Both the position numbers and the translations under genes were made by a program. 8,675 bases of DNA from RGIG6353 sp045590615 (GTDB lineage Bacteria > Bacillota > Clostridia > Oscillospirales > SIG627): NCBI GenBank assembly GCA_045590615.1, contig JAZNRH010000065.1, forward strand, positions 1-8,675, written 5' to 3'. The notes under the pieces were generated by a model. The model was given only the letters and a program-made list of their open reading frames with translations. It ran no database searches and was not told the DNA's origin. This document shows positions 1 through 6,987 of this stretch, in pieces. Position 1 is the stretch's first letter; every line of letters starts with the position of its first letter.

Positions 1-125
1 CCTAAGACCGCTTGGCCTCTGACTTTGTAAAAAAACTATATCAGTTTTTTTACAGCCCCTTAATTTTTTCAATATATCTCTCTACGCTGAATTGATGCTG
101 CTTGCTTGAAATTTTCTTGTTGATA
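1..125. other. Non-coding left edge
   Basis: No gene is supported here. In the first 30 bases only short open tails exist: one plus-strand frame stops at 28-30 and another at 20-22, so the end of an upstream plus-strand gene could lie here, but ten or fewer codons cannot show it. A hairpin element occupies 26-59. The rest (60-125) is AT-rich and lies just downstream of the minus-strand gene. On the minus strand one frame stays open for about 25 codons across it and ends inside the hairpin element, but it has no start codon. Confidence 0.5.
26..59 (+). terminator. Terminator-like hairpin, left copy of a repeated element
   Basis: A perfect 12-bp stem is visible: TGTAAAAAAACT (26-37), loop ATATC (38-42), AGTTTTTTTACA (43-54), followed by GCCCCTTAATTTTTTC. 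The T-rich tail follows on the plus strand, so it could end transcription entering from the left. The same sequence occurs in opposite orientation at 8541-8578, where the stem is longer because the outer GGGC/GCCC pairs are complete. Here the left GGGC arm is missing. As a stem it could also slow minus-strand transcripts from the 126-746 gene. Confidence 0.6.
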
Positions 126-746
126 TCAATACTCCGTTAAGCTTATGCCGAGCCTGCTTGCAATGGCTTCGGCAATATTTTTTATTTTTTTATAATCCTT
201 ATTGGCGAACAAAAGGGTATCGGCACGCAGCTTTGGGCTTTGTGGTATCATCGAGTCCGACGAGAAGGTAATTGCGCTCTTTGTGAAAAGTCCTCCCTTA
301 TGCAAAAAGACGGTGGCAATATCCTCAAAGGCTATTGCCGTAACGCAATCGGCTTCGGTAACGGTAATATATCCCTCTCCCGTGCCAAGCTTTTTCTTTA
401 TAAAGACAAGCCCGTCGTCAATCAGGTCATCAAGAGTAATTTCGGGCTCTTGCTCGGTAGCTTGCTCAAAAGCTTCGGGCTCGGGCTCGGGAAGTGGCTG
501 ATAGTTTTCTATTCTCTTACCAAGCTGTTCCCATTCCTCAAGGGTAATTCTCGCACTCCTGACGTCGTCGTTCTTGCCCTTTGTAATAAGTCCTGCCTTT
601 TCCATATAGCCAATCATTATAGACGCCACAAGCTCACTCGTTTCGAGAAACTCTGCAAGCTCGCCCGGAGTGAACTTTCCCTTTATTATAGCAAAGTCGG
701 CTGATTTATCAAATTCTTCTCTGTATTTTTCAGGTACGTTTATCAT
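126..746 (-). CDS. Hypothetical protein: FtsK-gamma-like winged helix plus PH-like domain
   Basis: A 206-residue protein with no signal peptide and no membrane segment, so probably cytoplasmic. Residues about 15-80 resemble the winged-helix gamma domain of FtsK/SpoIIIE: a helix, then TPGELAEFLETSELVASIMI, GYMEKAGLI, and a wing. This fold normally binds short DNA motifs and orients the translocase; here no ATPase motor is attached. Residues about 81-105 are an acidic Pro/Glu linker with a PEPEPE stretch (tandem CTCGGG on the plus strand near 474-491). Residues about 108-204 are predicted beta-rich with a closing helix (KDYKKIKNIAEAIASRL), like bacterial PH-like/DUF4429 domains. The ATG at 744-746 has a GAAAGG ribosome site and a sigma-A promoter upstream. 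It is divergent from iscR. The function is unknown; a small DNA-binding regulator is one possibility. Domain calls are by eye. Confidence 0.85.
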   Translation of the reverse strand: MINVPEKYREEFDKSADFAIIKGKFTPGELAEFLETSELVASIMIGYMEKAGLITKGKNDDVRSARITLEEWEQLGKRIENYQPLPEPEPEAFEQATEQEPEITLDDLIDDGLVFIKKKLGTGEGYITVTEADCVTAIAFEDIATVFLHKGGLFTKSAITFSSDSMIPQSPKLRADTLLFANKDYKKIKNIAEAIASRLGISLTEY

Positions 747-778
747 TTTTTCGCCTTTCGTTATATGTAGCTTTATAC

Positions 779-807
779 ATTATAATCTTTTTTTGCATAA
801 ATGTCTA
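779..807 (-). promoter_or_regulatory. Sigma-A promoter of the minus-strand gene
   Basis: Read on the minus strand, the -35 is TAGACA (802-807), the spacer is 17 bp and the -10 is a perfect TATAAT (779-784). Transcription should start near position 772, about 26 bp before the ATG at 746. Its -35 lies about 30 bp from the -35 of the iscR promoter, so a repressor bound between them could affect both directions. Confidence 0.7.
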
Positions 808-836
808 CCTTTTTTGAAAAAATATTCTATAATCTA

Positions 837-865
837 TTGAATTCCTACTAAACCTATGGTATAAT
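837..865 (+). promoter_or_regulatory. Sigma-A promoter of iscR and the downstream operon
   Basis: The -35 is TTGAAT (837-842), the spacer is 17 bp and the -10 is a perfect TATAAT (860-865) with a TG one base upstream (extended -10). The predicted start is near 872, leaving a leader of only about 20 nt before the TTG at 892. IscR proteins usually repress their own promoter, so an operator should overlap these elements. I see no convincing long dyad. The AATTCC at 840-845 resembles the GGAATT core of sites bound by the related regulator CymR, but that is weak evidence. Confidence 0.75.
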
Positions 866-877
866 AGCAGATATGTT

Positions 878-887
878 AAAGAGGTGA
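878..887 (+). promoter_or_regulatory. Ribosome binding site fixing the TTG start of iscR
   Basis: AAAGAGGTGA lies four bases before TTG at 892-894. The protein then begins MKVSTRGRYAL, the normal start of the Rrf2 family, so the TTG start is well supported. Confidence 0.75.
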
Positions 888-891
888 TTTT

Positions 892-1341
892 TTGAAGGTT
901 TCTACCAGAGGGCGTTACGCTCTTAAAATAATGCTCGATTTAGCAATAAACGACGGTGAATATATGTCGCTCAAGGGCATTGCCGAGAGGCAAGGTGTTT
1001 CGGCAAAATATCTTGAACAGATAATTACTATGCTCCTTTCGGCAAAGATGCTCAAAAGCACTCGTGGCAAAAGTGGAGGCTATAAGCTTTCAAGAGACCC
1101 GAGCGAATATTCGGTAGGTGAAATCCTGAGGGCAACCGAGGGCTCACTTGCGCCGATATCCTGCGTGGAGGACTCTCCCAACCAATGCTCCGAGAGTTGT
1201 CGCTGTCCTACCCTTTTCTTTTGGGAGGGGCTCAACAAGGTCATTAACGAGTACATTGACTCAACGACTTTGGCAGACGTTGTAAATCAAGAAAAAAGTT
1301 TGAATAAAGAAGGACAAAATCATGAGAATATATGCAGATAA
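892..1341 (+). CDS. iscR: Rrf2-family transcriptional regulator, IscR type
   Basis: A 149-residue regulator. The N-terminal winged helix has the family signature (STRGRYALKIMLDLA, residues 4-18; SAKYLEQIITML, 37-48; STRGKSGGYKLSR, 56-68). Cysteines at 91, 99 and 105 form C-x7-C-x5-C, the [2Fe-2S] ligand pattern of Firmicute IscR proteins, and C103 is extra. IscR with its cluster bound represses the isc operon; when clusters are scarce the repression is lifted. It is the first gene after the sigma-A promoter and overlaps nifS by 20 nt (1322-1341), so the two are probably translationally coupled. The cluster-binding cysteines argue against CymR, the cysteine-metabolism member of the family. Autoregulation is inferred from the family and position. 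Confidence 0.93.
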   Translation: MKVSTRGRYALKIMLDLAINDGEYMSLKGIAERQGVSAKYLEQIITMLLSAKMLKSTRGKSGGYKLSRDPSEYSVGEILRATEGSLAPISCVEDSPNQCSESCRCPTLFFWEGLNKVINEYIDSTTLADVVNQEKSLNKEGQNHENICR

Positions 1342-2509
1342 CGCAGCAACGACAAGGGTAAGCAAAACAGCAATTAACGCTATGCTCCCTTATTTTGAAG
1401 AAATTTACGGTAACCCGTCATCGCTCAACACGACGGGTCAGCTTGCAGCCGAAGCGTTGGCAAAACAGAGAGAGACGATTGCAGGACTCATCGGTGCAAC
1501 TGCAAAGGAGATTTACTTCACCTCGGGTGGAAGCGAGGCAGACAATCAAGCCATTGTTTCGGCAGCGAAGGTGGGAGCAAAAAGCAACAAAAAGCATATA
1601 ATTTCCACTAAGTTCGAGCATCATGCCGTTCTTCATACCCTGAAAAGGCTCGAAAAAGAGGGGTTTGAGGTTACTCTTCTTGAGGTTAACGAAAACGGAA
1701 TAGTAAAGCCCGAGGACGTTGAAAAGGCTATCCGTGAGGATACGGCACTTGTTACCGTTATGTTTGCAAACAACGAAATCGGTACAATTCAGCCCATTGC
1801 TCAAATCGGTGAAATCTGTCGCCAAAAGGGTGTGGTTTTCCATACCGACGCAGTTCAGGCAGCAGGTCACCTTGACATAAACGTAGATGAACTGAAGGTG
1901 GATATGCTCTCGGTTTCAGCGCACAAGTTCCACGGTCCTAAGGGTGTAGGCTTCCTTTATTGCCGTCGTGGAATAGTGCTTCGCAGTCTCATCGAGGGTG
2001 GCGCACAGGAAAGAGGTAAGCGCGCAGGAACCGAAAACCTTGCCGGAATTGCAGGAATGACGGCTGCCTTCAGCGAAGCAGTTGAAAATATAAATCAAAA
2101 CGCAAAAAAGGTTATTCCTATGCGAGACAGACTCATTGAGGGACTTGAAAAAATTCCTCATTCGAGAGTAAACGGAGACAAGACCAACCGTCTGCCCGGA
2201 AACGTAAATATCTGTTTTGAGGGCATTGAGGGAGAAAGCCTTCTTCTTCTGCTTGACGCCAAGGGAATTGAAGCGTCGTCGGGCTCGGCTTGTACCTCGG
2301 GCTCACTTGACCCCAGCCACGTGCTTTTGTCAATCGGACTTCCCCACGACGTAGCTCACGGCTCGCTCAGACTTACGATTACCGAGGAAAACACCATGGA
2401 AGAGATGGAATATATCATCAAGTGCGTCGGCGAGGTAGTTGAATATCTCAGGAAAATATCACCCGTTTGGGAAGAATTACAGACGGGCAAAAGAGAATAT
2501 ATACTTTAA
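1322..2509 (+). CDS. nifS: Cysteine desulfurase, NifS/IscS type
   Basis: A 395-residue PLP enzyme that converts cysteine to alanine and holds the sulfur as a persulfide for cluster assembly. Length and motifs are those of class I desulfurases. Visible are: the cofactor lysine K202 in SVSAHKFHGPKG; the ring-stacking histidine H100 in FEHHAVL; D176 and Q179 in HTDAVQ; N151 in NNEIG; and the catalytic cysteine C324 in the mobile loop SSGSACTSGSLDPSHVL. The ATG at 1322 follows an AGAAGGA site that lies inside iscR. NifU follows 12 bp downstream and is the expected sulfur acceptor. The proteins fit a minimal clostridial Isc system; the name iscS would be equally valid. No nitrogenase genes are nearby, so the role is general cluster supply. 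Confidence 0.96.
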   Translation: MRIYADNAATTRVSKTAINAMLPYFEEIYGNPSSLNTTGQLAAEALAKQRETIAGLIGATAKEIYFTSGGSEADNQAIVSAAKVGAKSNKKHIISTKFEHHAVLHTLKRLEKEGFEVTLLEVNENGIVKPEDVEKAIREDTALVTVMFANNEIGTIQPIAQIGEICRQKGVVFHTDAVQAAGHLDINVDELKVDMLSVSAHKFHGPKGVGFLYCRRGIVLRSLIEGGAQERGKRAGTENLAGIAGMTAAFSEAVENINQNAKKVIPMRDRLIEGLEKIPHSRVNGDKTNRLPGNVNICFEGIEGESLLLLLDAKGIEASSGSACTSGSLDPSHVLLSIGLPHDVAHGSLRLTITEENTMEEMEYIIKCVGEVVEYLRKISPVWEELQTGKREYIL

Positions 2510-2521
2510 GGAGAAAACAAT

Positions 2522-2962
2522 ATGTTATATAGCGAAAAGGTAATGGACCATTTTACAAATCCAAGAAACGTGGGAGAAATTGAAAATGCCGACGGTATAG
2601 GTGAGGTAGGAAACGTAAAGTGTGGAGATATAATGAAAATTTATCTCAAGGTAGATGACGGAATTATCACCGACGTAAAATTCAAGACCTTCGGCTGTGG
2701 CTCGGCAATTGCATCAAGCTCTATGGCAACCGAAATGATTAAGGGAAAGAGCATTGACGAGGCGCTCGAGCTGACCAACAAGGCAGTAGTTGAGGCGCTT
2801 GACGGTCTCCCCTCTCATAAGATACATTGCTCGGTATTGGCAGAAGAGGCAGTAAAAGCAGCTGTGAAAGACTATTACGACAAAAATGGCATCGAATACG
2901 ATAAGACAAAGTTCTGCGACGGAGATTGCTGTCATTGTGGTAAGCATCAAAACGAGGAATAA
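2522..2962 (+). CDS. nifU: Iron-sulfur cluster scaffold protein, NifU/IscU type
   Basis: A 146-residue protein made of the IscU/NifU N-terminal domain. It starts with the typical YSEKVMDHFTNPRNVGE. The three cluster-ligand cysteines are present: C34 in VKCGD with D36 next to it, C59 in TFGCGSAIASSS, and C103 in HKIHCSVLAEEA. The C-terminal tail (residues 131-140, FCDGDCCHCG) adds four cysteines at 132, 136, 137 and 139. This tail is not part of the core fold and could bind metal or serve in cluster transfer. The ATG at 2522 follows a strong AAGGAG site. Its stop codon overlaps the queG start in TAATG. Together with NifS it forms the assembly core; IscA, HscA and HscB genes are absent from the window. 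Confidence 0.96.
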   Translation: MLYSEKVMDHFTNPRNVGEIENADGIGEVGNVKCGDIMKIYLKVDDGIITDVKFKTFGCGSAIASSSMATEMIKGKSIDEALELTNKAVVEALDGLPSHKIHCSVLAEEAVKAAVKDYYDKNGIEYDKTKFCDGDCCHCGKHQNEE

Positions 2963-3780
2963 TGAAGCTCAGAGACTTTTTTGAGAGCGAAAAAATACAC
3001 GAATATTCAATCCTTCCCTTCGATGAGGTAACGATAATTGACGAAAGACGGGCGAACAGACTGTTTAACGGTAAAAATTGTCTCACCGTCGTTCCCTTTC
3101 TCATACCCTATCTTGTCAAAGACAATGCAAAATCAAACATTTCGCTCTACGCTCACGCAAAGGATTATCACTATTATTTCAAGGCGCTGACCGAAAGGCT
3201 GAAGAGTGCCTTTGGCGACCTTGCAACAGGCTGTGACGTATCTCCCATCAACGAGGTTGACTGCGCAGTAAGGGCAGGGCTTGGTTCAATCGGCAAAAAC
3301 GGACTTCTTATCAATAAACGATACGGAAGCTACGTTTTCGTTGCAGAAATTTTTTTCAGCGCAGATATGAGCGACCCCATATTTGAAGGAATAAGCAGAC
3401 GTGAAAAGGGCTCGCTTTGTATGAATTGCAGAGCGTGTGAGAGAGCTTGTCCGAACAATGCTCTCAAGGATAAGACCCGTTGTATTTCATATATAAATCA
3501 AAAAAAGAAATTAGACGAGGGTGACGCAGAGCTGATAAAACGCTCGGGCTCTGTGTGGGGCTGTGATATATGTCAGCTTGTTTGCCCCTACAACAGAGTT
3601 GCAAAGGAAACCGAAATTGAATTTTTCCGTCAAGACAGAACCCCCCTGCTGACCGACGCTCTGCTCGACGAGATGGTAAAAAATAACAGCTTTTCCGAGC
3701 GTGCTTACGCCTGGCGTGGAGAGGCTGTCGTAAGGAGGAATATTTCACTTTGCAAAGACAAGGAAAATGCCCTGCAATAA
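2962..3780 (+). CDS. queG: Epoxyqueuosine reductase, short QueG type
   Basis: A 272-residue protein, about 100 residues shorter than the well-known QueG of E. coli and Bacillus. QueG is a cobalamin-dependent enzyme that reduces epoxyqueuosine to queuosine in the wobble position of tRNAs. Visible motifs are CDVSPINEVDCAVRAGLGSIGKNG (residues 91-114), where D92 aligns with the proposed catalytic aspartate, and two [4Fe-4S] motifs: C153-x2-C156-x2-C159-x3-C163-P with C174, and C201-x2-C204-x3-C208-P. The conserved AYAWRGEAVVRRN (249-260) is kept, but the protein stops just after it, so the HEAT-like C-terminal part is absent. It shares one base with nifU and overlaps nth by 31 nt. As an Fe-S enzyme it depends on the upstream genes. 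A related reductase of unknown substrate is the main alternative. Confidence 0.85.
   Translation: MKLRDFFESEKIHEYSILPFDEVTIIDERRANRLFNGKNCLTVVPFLIPYLVKDNAKSNISLYAHAKDYHYYFKALTERLKSAFGDLATGCDVSPINEVDCAVRAGLGSIGKNGLLINKRYGSYVFVAEIFFSADMSDPIFEGISRREKGSLCMNCRACERACPNNALKDKTRCISYINQKKKLDEGDAELIKRSGSVWGCDICQLVCPYNRVAKETEIEFFRQDRTPLLTDALLDEMVKNNSFSERAYAWRGEAVVRRNISLCKDKENALQ
3732..3738 (+). promoter_or_regulatory. Ribosome binding site deciding the TTG start of nth
   Basis: AAGGAGG, inside the end of queG, lies 11 bases before the TTG at 3750. The nearby ATG at 3767 is out of frame and the next in-frame ATG would remove the start of the HhH domain, so TTG is the best start. Confidence 0.65.
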
Positions 3781-4412
3781 AGGGCAGAAAAACCGAAAAA
3801 GCAAGGCTGTTTTCCGCCTTTCTCAAAAAGCTCTATCCCGATGCTCTCTGTGCCCTTGAATACGGGGGCTCTCCATACAGGCTCATCGTTATGGCAAGGC
3901 TTTCTGCTCAATGCACCGACAAGCGAGTAAACGAGGTTTCAAAGCCGTTGTTTGAGCGTTATCCTACTGTATACGATCTGGCAAATGCCAATCAAAAAGA
4001 GGTAGAGGACGTTATCCGTCCCTGTGGTCTTTTCAGGACAAAGGCAGAAAGCATTATTGCAATGTCAAGGCAAATCGTCGAAAGGCATAATGGCGAAGTC
4101 CCTCAAAGCTACGATGAGCTTATTCAGCTATCGGGAATAGGTATGAAGATTGCCAACCTTATGCTTGGCGATATTTTCAATCAGCCTAAAATTGTGCCCG
4201 ATACACATTGTATCAGAATTTCTCACAAGCTCGGTCTTATAAGCAAGCCCGATCCCGTAGCTTGTGAGAGGGAGCTGTCACGACTAATCCCTCAAGCCGA
4301 GCAATCCGACTTTTGTCACAGAATAGTTTTATTCGGCAGAGATTGGTGCAAAGCGCCCAATCCAAAATGCAATAACTGCCCACTCAACAAAGAACAAGAG
4401 AGGAATTATTGA
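3750..4412 (+). CDS. nth: Endonuclease III, with incomplete Fe-S cysteine set
   Basis: A 220-residue DNA glycosylase/AP lyase that removes oxidised pyrimidines. The HhH-GPD fold is clear: LSAQCTDKRVN (51-61), the helix-hairpin-helix LSGIGMKIANLML (127-139) with catalytic lysine K133, and PDTHCIRI with catalytic aspartate D151. The C-terminal cluster loop normally reads C-x6-C-x2-C-x5-C. Here C200, C207 and C210 are present but the fourth position is Q216, and the protein ends four residues later. I checked the other two frames across the end and neither supplies a cysteine there, so a simple frameshift does not explain it. The start is TTG with a strong upstream site. The stop (4410-4412) lies just before the polA ATG. 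Its neighbour polA fits a base-excision repair pair. Confidence 0.93.
   Translation: MQRQGKCPAIKGRKTEKARLFSAFLKKLYPDALCALEYGGSPYRLIVMARLSAQCTDKRVNEVSKPLFERYPTVYDLANANQKEVEDVIRPCGLFRTKAESIIAMSRQIVERHNGEVPQSYDELIQLSGIGMKIANLMLGDIFNQPKIVPDTHCIRISHKLGLISKPDPVACERELSRLIPQAEQSDFCHRIVLFGRDWCKAPNPKCNNCPLNKEQERNY
4398..4404 (+). promoter_or_regulatory. Ribosome binding site deciding the polA start
   Basis: GAGAGGA inside the end of nth lies 10 bases before ATG at 4415 and only 4 bases before the in-frame TTG at 4409. The ATG gives a protein starting MSHKLLIVDGNS, the usual PolA start, so 4415 is preferred over 4409. Confidence 0.6.
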
Positions 4413-4414
4413 AT

Positions 4415-6976
4415 ATGAGTCACAAGCTGTTGATTGTTGACGGTAACAGTATAATGAACCGAGCCTTTTACGGAGTAAGACCTCTTGTAACGAGGACAGG
4501 AATTCATACCAACGCCGTCTACGGTTATCTTAATATACTCAAAAAGCATCTGACTGCCCTTAATCCCGACTACGTTGCTGTCGCCTTTGACCTTAAAGCA
4601 CCGACCTTCCGTCACAAGCTCTTTGACGGCTACAAGGCAGGTCGCCATGCTACGCCCGAAGAGCTTTTGTCTCAAATTCCGATTATAAAAGAGGCAACCT
4701 CTCTTCTTGGAATAGCAACGGTATCGCTTGAAGGCTATGAGGCTGACGATATTCTGGGCACGCTGTCACATAAATTCGACGGTGAAAGCTACGTGCTGAC
4801 GGGAGACAGAGATTCCTTCCAGCTCGTTTCGGAAAAAACCACTGTGATCCTTGCCTCAACGGGCGAGGACGTGACCTATACCCCCAAAGAAATTGAAGAA
4901 AAATACTCTCTGCCACCTAAAAAGCTCATTGACGTAAAGGCTCTTGCAGGCGACTCGTCGGACAACATTCCCGGCGTTGCGGGAATTGGTGAAAAGACGG
5001 CAATTAAATTAGTGCTCGAGGCAGGCAGTGTAGAAAATTTATATGAAATGCTCGACAAGGGCGAATTAAAGGTGACCGACAGCGTGAAAAACAAGCTGTT
5101 GTCGGGTCGTGACTCGGCATATATGTCGAAACAGCTTGCCGAAATATGCCTTGAGGTCGAAGGGCTTCCCACCTTTGACAAGCTCGTTTTGTCCGAGCAG
5201 AATTCGACTGCTCTGAGAGAGCTTTTTGTCAAGCTTGAATTCACAAAGCTGATGTCTCGCTTTAACCTTGACGAGCCCACGCCTCAAAGAAGTGACGATG
5301 CTCAGCTCTCGTTTGATACGGTTGAGGAAGAAAAGAGCGAAATTAAAACGCTTAGCGAAGTGGAATTTCTGGCTCTTCTTGACGGCGAAAGAGTTCCGAT
5401 TGACTTTCTCAACGGTGCATTCTATTATGCTAACAACGGAGAAATTTATTCCTGCCCGATAAGTCAGTCGCTTATTCGTGGGCTTGAGGGCAAAAGGCTG
5501 TGTCTCTTTGATGCAAAAAGCTTTTGGCTGAGCACAGGTGAGCTTTTTGACTCTCTTGACGAAAAGCTTGTTGCCTTTGATATTCAGCTTGCCTCCTACG
5601 TTGACAACCCCGATAGCAGAGGTGACTTTGCAAGAATTGTAATGACATATCTCTCAAAGAGCGTTTCGCCCTTGGCTGAAAGCTCTCCCGAGTGTCGTGC
5701 TCCTCTTATAGCTCCACTTTATGAGGCGCTGTCAAAGCGCATTGAAGAAGAAAATCTTGCCTTCCTTTACTATGAAATCGAGCTTCCTCTTGCCAAGGTT
5801 CTGGCAGGAATGGAAATGCAAGGCTTTGCTGTGAACCGACAGGGAATTGCAGATTACGGGGTGATACTCAAAGAGCAGATGGACACAGCCGAAGAAAGAG
5901 TATGGGAGTTAAGTGGCGAAAAATTCAATCTCAACTCACCAAAACAGCTTGGCGTTATTCTTTACGAAAAGCTTTCGCTCCCTGTATTAAAGAAAAATAA
6001 GAGTGGATATTCAACCGATGCAGAAACACTTGAAAAGCTACGCTTCCACTCCCCGATTATAGATTATATTCTCGAATATCGCCGACTTTCAAAGCTGTAC
6101 GGTACCTATATCGAGGGACTTTTGAAGGTAACGCACGACGATGGCAGAATAAGAACCAGCTTTAATCAGAAGCAGACTCAGACGGGCAGACTCTCATCAA
6201 CAGAGCCCAATCTTCAGAACATTCCCGTTCGTACCGAGCAAGGAAGCAAGCTTCGTGATTTCTTTGTGGCAGAGAGCTCAAACGTATTAATTGATGCAGA
6301 CTATTCGCAAATCGAGCTTCGTGTTTTGGCTCATATATCCGATGACGACAATCTGATTAACGCCTTCAATTCAGGCGCAGATATTCACTCGGCAACGGCA
6401 TCGCAGGTATTCGGAGTGCCTCTTGACAAGGTTACACACGAGCTGAGAGGCAGAGCAAAGGCAGTCAACTTTGGTATTGTCTACGGAATGGGCGACTTCT
6501 CGCTTGCAGGTGACCTTCATATTTCTATGAAAGAGGCACGAGATTATATAAACGGTTATTTTGCCACATACCCCAAGGTCAAGGAATACCTTGATACCAC
6601 GGTTGCGTTTGCAAACGAAAATGGATTTGTTACTACTCTTTGGGGCAGAAAAAGATATATTCCCGAGCTTACGGGAACAAAAAAACAGCTTCGCGCATTT
6701 GGTGAAAGGGTAGCTAAAAACTCTCCCATTCAGGGTACAGCAGCCGACCTTATTAAACTTGCTATGGTAAAAACAGACCGTCGTCTCAGACAAGAGGGGC
6801 TTGAAAGCCGTCTCATTTTGCAGGTACACGACGAGCTGATTATAGAAGCGCCCCAAAAGGAAGCTGACTACGTGGCAGGGCTGCTCAAAGAAGAAATGGA
6901 AAAGGTTGCCGATATGAAGGTTAAGCTTTCGGTTGACGTCGGTATTGGAAAAACATGGCTTGAAGCCAAGCAATAA
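4415..6976 (+). CDS. polA: DNA polymerase I
   Basis: An 853-residue family A polymerase (855 if the TTG at 4409 is used). Residues 1-290 form the 5' nuclease: LIVDGNS, AFDLKAPTFRH, GYEADDILGT, TGDRDSFQL and GDSSDNIPGVAGIGEKTA carry the metal-binding acids. Residues about 300-450 correspond to the 3'-5' exonuclease domain, but it is shortened and the FDTET-type DxE motif is absent, so proofreading is probably lost. The polymerase domain is complete: motif A DADYSQIELR (catalytic D629), motif B RGRAKAVNFGIVYG (R678, K682, F686, Y690), and motif C QVHDE (D806, E807). It removes RNA primers and fills repair gaps, in line with the nth gene just upstream. It starts 3 nt after the nth stop codon. 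Confidence 0.97.
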   Translation: MSHKLLIVDGNSIMNRAFYGVRPLVTRTGIHTNAVYGYLNILKKHLTALNPDYVAVAFDLKAPTFRHKLFDGYKAGRHATPEELLSQIPIIKEATSLLGIATVSLEGYEADDILGTLSHKFDGESYVLTGDRDSFQLVSEKTTVILASTGEDVTYTPKEIEEKYSLPPKKLIDVKALAGDSSDNIPGVAGIGEKTAIKLVLEAGSVENLYEMLDKGELKVTDSVKNKLLSGRDSAYMSKQLAEICLEVEGLPTFDKLVLSEQNSTALRELFVKLEFTKLMSRFNLDEPTPQRSDDAQLSFDTVEEEKSEIKTLSEVEFLALLDGERVPIDFLNGAFYYANNGEIYSCPISQSLIRGLEGKRLCLFDAKSFWLSTGELFDSLDEKLVAFDIQLASYVDNPDSRGDFARIVMTYLSKSVSPLAESSPECRAPLIAPLYEALSKRIEEENLAFLYYEIELPLAKVLAGMEMQGFAVNRQGIADYGVILKEQMDTAEERVWELSGEKFNLNSPKQLGVILYEKLSLPVLKKNKSGYSTDAETLEKLRFHSPIIDYILEYRRLSKLYGTYIEGLLKVTHDDGRIRTSFNQKQTQTGRLSSTEPNLQNIPVRTEQGSKLRDFFVAESSNVLIDADYSQIELRVLAHISDDDNLINAFNSGADIHSATASQVFGVPLDKVTHELRGRAKAVNFGIVYGMGDFSLAGDLHISMKEARDYINGYFATYPKVKEYLDTTVAFANENGFVTTLWGRKRYIPELTGTKKQLRAFGERVAKNSPIQGTAADLIKLAMVKTDRRLRQEGLESRLILQVHDELIIEAPQKEADYVAGLLKEEMEKVADMKVKLSVDVGIGKTWLEAKQ

Positions 6977-6987
6977 AGGAGACTGAT

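Noticed and set aside
202..704. Two plus-strand open frames opposite the minus-strand gene
   Set aside because: They lack promoters and domains and are the antisense of a well-supported gene with its own promoter and ribosome site.
826..870. Defined IscR operator palindrome
   Set aside because: The best dyads match at only four bases per half. I could not support a precise site, so it is mentioned only as a possibility in the promoter entry.
6371..6973. A 200-codon minus-strand open frame opposite the polymerase domain
   Set aside because: It is antisense to the most conserved part of polA, has no ribosome site and shows no recognisable domain.
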